Of a stretch of 27,500 nt of DNA, positions 24,114 to 27,500 are shown piece after piece. Both the position numbers and the translations under genes were made by a program. Each line of letters begins with the position of its first letter. Position 1 is the stretch's first letter. Below the pieces are notes generated by a model, which was not told the origin of the DNA, did not search any database, and saw only the letters and a list, made by a program, of their open reading frames with translations. Source of the DNA: Salpingoeca rosetta (lineage: Eukaryota; Opisthokonta; Choanoflagellata; Craspedida; Salpingoecidae). The stretch is from NCBI RefSeq assembly GCF_000188695.1, contig NW_004754930.1, positions 436,306 to 463,805 of the forward strand. The letters run 5' to 3'.

Positions 24114-25182
24114 TTCCTGTCACCCACCTCCAAGCATAGTTGACTCTCTCGTGTCTTGTGGTAAGTCTTGTGGTCTCGTCAAATGCTTGAGTGGTATGAG
24201 GGGACCCGCGCGACTCTGTGTATGTGGGTCCTCTGAATGCCTACCAAGGTCTCCATCCCTCGCTCCCTCCCCTTTCTCTCTGTCCCTCCCTCTTTTCCTC
24301 TTTTCCCCTTCTCTCTGTCCCTCTCTTCCTCTATCCTCCCCTCTCTTCCAATCTCCCATTTACCCCGATGGCGACAGGGGCAAACTCGCCAAGTTTGCAT
24401 TAACCCTCGTCAAGCTGGTACGTGGCGCACGTGTTGCGGCAGACCCCAGTATCCACCTTCAATGGAGGAGAAAAGGCTCTTGTTGCTTCCACCCATCATG
24501 TGCGCTCAAACCCAGTCCATCGCAGACAAAATACTTGGTGTCTTCAGACCAGATGGCCAAGTGGTGCTTCCGCACTTCCATGACCGTTGCTGACTTGGCC
24601 TCATTGGCCCTGAAAGCTGGGGTGGCAAGCGGATGACATTTCCATTCCATTTTCGACAACCTACCTGCTCAATCTTCTCTTTCTCTGTTTCTTTTCTTCC
24701 TTTTTGCCTTGGCACGCAACACACACACACACACACACTCATACACACACACAACCCACAAGTCATCACCATAGCGCTCACGACTTTCCATTGTCTGCAT
24801 GATAATGCGTGGCTTTTTGAACACAGGTTACCTGTCTAAGATTTTCCCTGTCATTACATTAAACTTTGATTTGAGAAACACGAGAAGAAGACCCATGGAG
24901 TGTATGTGTGCTGTGACCGATGGGGAGGCGAGACCGTGTTGTAGCTGTGGCTGGTTTTGTTGCATTGGTATTGGATTTACTTTGTACAACAACGGTGCTG
25001 GCCATCACAACCAGGCATAACGCAAAGCATCGCATGGCTCAAGCAGCGAAGAAAGCACGCGCACACACACACACACAGAGGACTTGGTGAGCACAGAAAC
25101 AGGCAACGAAGCAACGAAGCAGGGTGATGTGGCTAATAAGACGAGGTAGGACAAGGCGTGTTGGTGGATGACAGTGCTGCGC
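24114..25182. other. Convergent region between fibrillarin and Pam18; possible spliced 3' UTR
   Basis: A strong donor-like GTAAGT at 24161 is followed by a CT-rich tract at about 24245-24355, an AG at 24376-24377, then a second donor-like GTACGT at 24418. This looks like an intron, a 40-base exon and another intron, starting 48 bases after the fibrillarin stop. Short open frames near 24460-24600 exist on both strands without family similarity. ATTAAA at 24858-24863 could be the polyadenylation signal. No protein gene is supported. Confidence 0.45.
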
Positions 25183-26305
25183 TCAGGAGTTGTGGCTTGC
25201 GTGCTTTTCCAACAACTCCTTTGCTTCGTTAATCTTTGCAGCAAGGTACGGGGAACCGCCCCGATCAGGATGGTTTGCAATCATGACCTTCTTGTGCGCT
25301 TCCATGACACGCGTCTTGGTGGCCTTTGGGCTGCAGCCGCAAGCATGCAAAACAGCAAACGCAAACGAGGGAAGGAGGCAAATCGTGAGTGTGTGAAATG
25401 ACAGCGCAATATGCAAACATGCAGAGAAACAAAAACGTAGACACAGCAGGCATAGTGTGTGTGTGTGCGTGTGTGTATGTGTGTGTGTGCGTGTCACACG
25501 GAGAGTGCACAAGGGACCACAGAGGTCGAGGAAGAGCGCGACAGCAAGCGCGAGTGCTCGTGAGCGAGGCAGAGGCTCAGTCACACACCTGCAGCCAAGA
25601 ATCAAGCCGGCTTCACGACGCGACATGGTTTCTTGGAAGCCTCCCCTGTAGTATGTGTTCATCTCAAATTTCTGCACGCACAACAGGAAATGTGTGTATG
25701 CGAAGGAGTGTGAGTGTGTGTGTGTGTGAGAGAGTGTGTGTGTGCGAGAGAGAATGTGTGAGTGAGAGTGTGTGAGTGAGAGTGTGGGGGAGAGTGTGTG
25801 TGAGGGAGAATATGTGTGAGTGTGAGAGAGCATGTGTGTGAGAGAGTGTGTGGGGGAGTGTGTGTGTGTGAGGGAGAGAGTGTGTGAAACTACAATAACG
25901 CGCATGGATGGGGAGTGCAGAAAGACAACGCAAGAAGACAAGGGAGAACGTGATATTGGGCACACACTTACCGGAAGCTTGAAGCTGCCGATTTTGGGCA
26001 TCTGTTCCATCAAAGGCTTCATATCCTTTGCAGCACGGAGCAGCATTCGACCTGCATGTGTGCGAGTGTGAATACCAGGGTGTGGTGTTGTTATTCGAGC
26101 AGCGAGGGTGCACAAAGCAAGCGCAAATCAAGGCAAGCACTCATGCAAACCCTCACACACACACACACACACAAACACACACAGACACGCATACACACAC
26201 AGACACGCATACACACATACACACATACACACATACATTCACACACAACGTACCGCCGAAGCCGGCAGCCGCAAGACACGCGCCAAAGAAGATGGGTCCA
26301 CTCAT
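25183..26305 (-). CDS. DNAJC19: Pam18/Tim14 (DNAJC19), J-protein of the mitochondrial import motor, 120 aa, 4 exons
   Basis: Pam18 stimulates mtHsp70 at the TIM23 translocon on the matrix side of the inner membrane. Exons (minus): 26305-26254, 26051-25972, 25671-25589, 25330-25183, all GT..AG and in phase. A short N-terminal hydrophobic segment ([14 protein letters not shown], about residues 5-18) is the membrane anchor. It is followed by [32 protein letters not shown], and a J-domain with the essential HPD at 92-94, then [18 protein letters not shown]. Length matches the human protein (116 aa). The J-domain is C-terminal and lacks helix I homology, typical of Pam18. A possible alternative first exon lies upstream (see findings). 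Confidence 0.97.
25700..25890. repeat. GTGTGA/GAGAGTGTGTG-rich repeat in Pam18 intron 2
   Basis: Irregular GT and GA units on the plus strand; on the sense strand a CACTCTCACAC tract that is pyrimidine-rich towards the exon 3 acceptor. Confidence 0.85.
26152..26247. repeat. CA-rich repeat with ACACGCATACACACACAG units, Pam18 intron 1
   Basis: CA dinucleotides with a duplicated 18-base unit and trinucleotide interruptions. The sense strand is GT-rich and starts within a few bases of the exon 1 donor. Confidence 0.88.
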
Positions 26306-26772
26306 GGTGAGGATGGATGGATGGATGACGTGTTTGTGGTCGGTCGCTCAGCCTTTGTGAATGTGTGCATGTGGTTCGCAGCAGCAGCGCAACACAAGGC
26401 AAGCCCGTCAATTCACCAATTGCGCAGCTGTAGACTGCAATTTGCAAAACAACACCACAAAACCCGGACAGTTTTCGTTTGGGCTGATTGCTTCTGGAAG
26501 CGACGACGCAAGCAAACGGCGAGAGTGAGTGGATGGATGATGGTGATGGTTGATGGTGATGGTGTGTGTTGCTGTGTCGATGGGATGGATGGATGGGTTG
26601 TGGAGATGAGGGGTTGTGGCTTGCGGTGGAGGCTGAGTCAAGTGAAGTGGAGTTGCATCAGAAGGCCACGAAGCAAGCGCTATGTTGGTGGTGGCTGATG
26701 ACATTTACACACACACACACACACATCCACATAAACACACACATCCACATAAACACACACACACATCCACAT

Positions 26773-26811
<39 letters not shown>

Positions 26812-27118
26812 CAAAGACTCACCCGACGTTGCATACAATTCACCACCACCGCCATCATAATCATCATCAGAAGCATCAGCAGTATCAACACCATCGTACA
26901 TCACTAGTTTGACCAAAAGCTGCTGCAAACTGTACTGCCCTTCTTGGAAACACGACCAAAGACGCATTCACAAGCACGCAGACTCGCGGAAGACGTTCGA
27001 CACCTCCCCCCTTCCCCCAACAACAGCGCAGACAGAAGACAGAAGAAAAACTCGCAACATCGGTCGCACCGACAACAAGAAGGCCAGACAAGCAAAGCTC
27101 AACCGAAGCTCACCAACC
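26306..27118. promoter_or_regulatory. Divergent region between Pam18 and the DNAJB-type gene
   Basis: About 0.8 kb. It contains a minisatellite of ACATCCACATAAAC units (three copies, about 26722-26778) followed by (CA)n to about 26808. One heat-shock-element-like palindrome, TTCTGGAA, sits near 26491-26498. A possible minus-strand exon at 26901-26823 is discussed in the findings. Confidence 0.5.
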
Positions 27119-27208
27119 ATGGGCAAGGACTACTACAAGCTGCTTGGCGTCAACAAAGGCGCCTCGGCCGAAGAGATCCGCAAGGCGTACAAGAAGAACG
27201 CCATGAAG
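27119..27208 (+). CDS. DNAJB-type (class B Hsp40) co-chaperone, first exon only
   Basis: The 30-codon exon begins MGKDYYKLLGVNKGASAEEI and ends with RKAYKKNAMK, followed by the donor GTGCGT. MGKDYY, LGV and the helix II pattern EEIRKAYKK are the N-terminal J-domain signature of DNAJB1/DNAJB4-type proteins (yeast Sis1), cytosolic partners of Hsp70. The HPD loop would be at the start of the next exon, which lies beyond the window. The rest of the window (27209-27500) is intron. Class A (DNAJA) is less likely because that class usually starts differently. The gene is partial at its 3' end because the window ends. Confidence 0.9.
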
Positions 27209-27321
27209 GTGCGTGGTTTGATGGGGTGATGGAGTGGTTGGTCATTGGTGGTTGGTACTTGGTGGACGTTGAAGCGTCTGTGGTGGTGCTTGGTCGTTGG
27301 TGTACAGTGGCGAGGTTTTGA

Positions 27322-27389
27322 CGATGCTGCTGCTGCTGCTGCTGCTGCGGTTTGTTCATCTTGTCAGCGGTCCAACGGGTGATGCTCCC

Positions 27390-27428
<39 letters not shown>

Positions 27429-27451
27429 CCTCTCTCTCTCTCTCTCTCTCA

Positions 27452-27488
<37 letters not shown>

Positions 27489-27500
27489 GCGCGCGCGCGT
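27322..27500. repeat. Compound (GCT)n, (CA)n, (CT)n, (CA)n, (CG)n array in the DNAJB-type intron
   Basis: Seven GCT units near 27325-27345, then CA (about 27391-27425), CT (27429-27450), CA (27453-27485) and a terminal CG run (27486-27499). Alternating purine-pyrimidine CA and CG stretches favour Z-DNA, and the CT part favours triplex. Confidence 0.93.

Noticed and set aside
24459..24659. Short open frames on both strands near 24460-24650
   Set aside because: Both strands are about equally plausible, with no family similarity or consistent splice context for a protein gene.

Overview
This is a nuclear window from an intron-rich, GC-rich eukaryote with very dense simple repeats. Every exon chain I trust uses canonical GT..AG introns, the standard genetic code and G/C-ending codons. 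The protein set combines an axonemal coiled-coil protein (CFAP263/CCDC113), an FDXACB1-type protein, a GRXCR-type cysteine-rich glutaredoxin-like protein, an RNF141-like RING protein, fibrillarin, uL11/RPL12, uS15/RPS13, Pam18/DNAJC19 and a DNAJB-type Hsp40. Together these suggest a flagellated holozoan, and a choanoflagellate (Salpingoeca/Monosiga-like) fits best. That assignment is inference; no species-diagnostic sequence is visible.

Layout, left to right. Positions 479-4383 (minus) hold CFAP263 in 9 exons. It is head-to-head with an FDXACB1 orthologue at 4456-8253 (plus, 9 exons), with 72 bp between the two ATGs. FDXACB1 runs tail-to-tail into a GRXCR-like gene (8265-10675 or further, minus, at least 8 exons), with 11 bp between stop codons. 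Positions 10831-12079 (plus) hold a tentative, unrecognised four-exon gene built around a splice-site-like minisatellite and a long CT tract. Positions 12356-13590 (minus) hold a two-domain fibronectin-III protein. Ribosomal and RNA genes follow: RPL12 (14049-16027, plus), tRNA-Ala(AGC) (16263-16335, minus), RPS13 (16857-18217, minus), an RNF141-like gene (18943-21242, minus) and fibrillarin (22510-24113, plus). Pam18/DNAJC19 (25183-26305, minus) is followed by the first exon of a DNAJB-type gene (27119-27208, plus) that leaves the window.

For all main models I summed exon lengths and checked phase at every junction; each closes in frame. Several genes concern ribosomes and RNA modification: fibrillarin, RPL12, RPS13, the BMT5-like domain of FDXACB1, and tRNA-Ala. 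RPL12 and RPS13 share an identical 12-base TOP-like motif upstream of their ATGs, and fibrillarin has a longer version. Two J-domain genes, one for mitochondrial import and one of cytosolic type, are divergent neighbours. CFAP263 and the GRXCR-like gene point to the flagellum and to actin-based protrusions.

Non-coding DNA is dominated by (CA/GT)n, (CT/GA)n, (CAA)n and related arrays. Many sit in introns next to the 5' splice site with GT on the sense strand. I see no transposon ORF, CRISPR array or organellar DNA. I found no clearly undescribed system; the findings list the most unusual structures.
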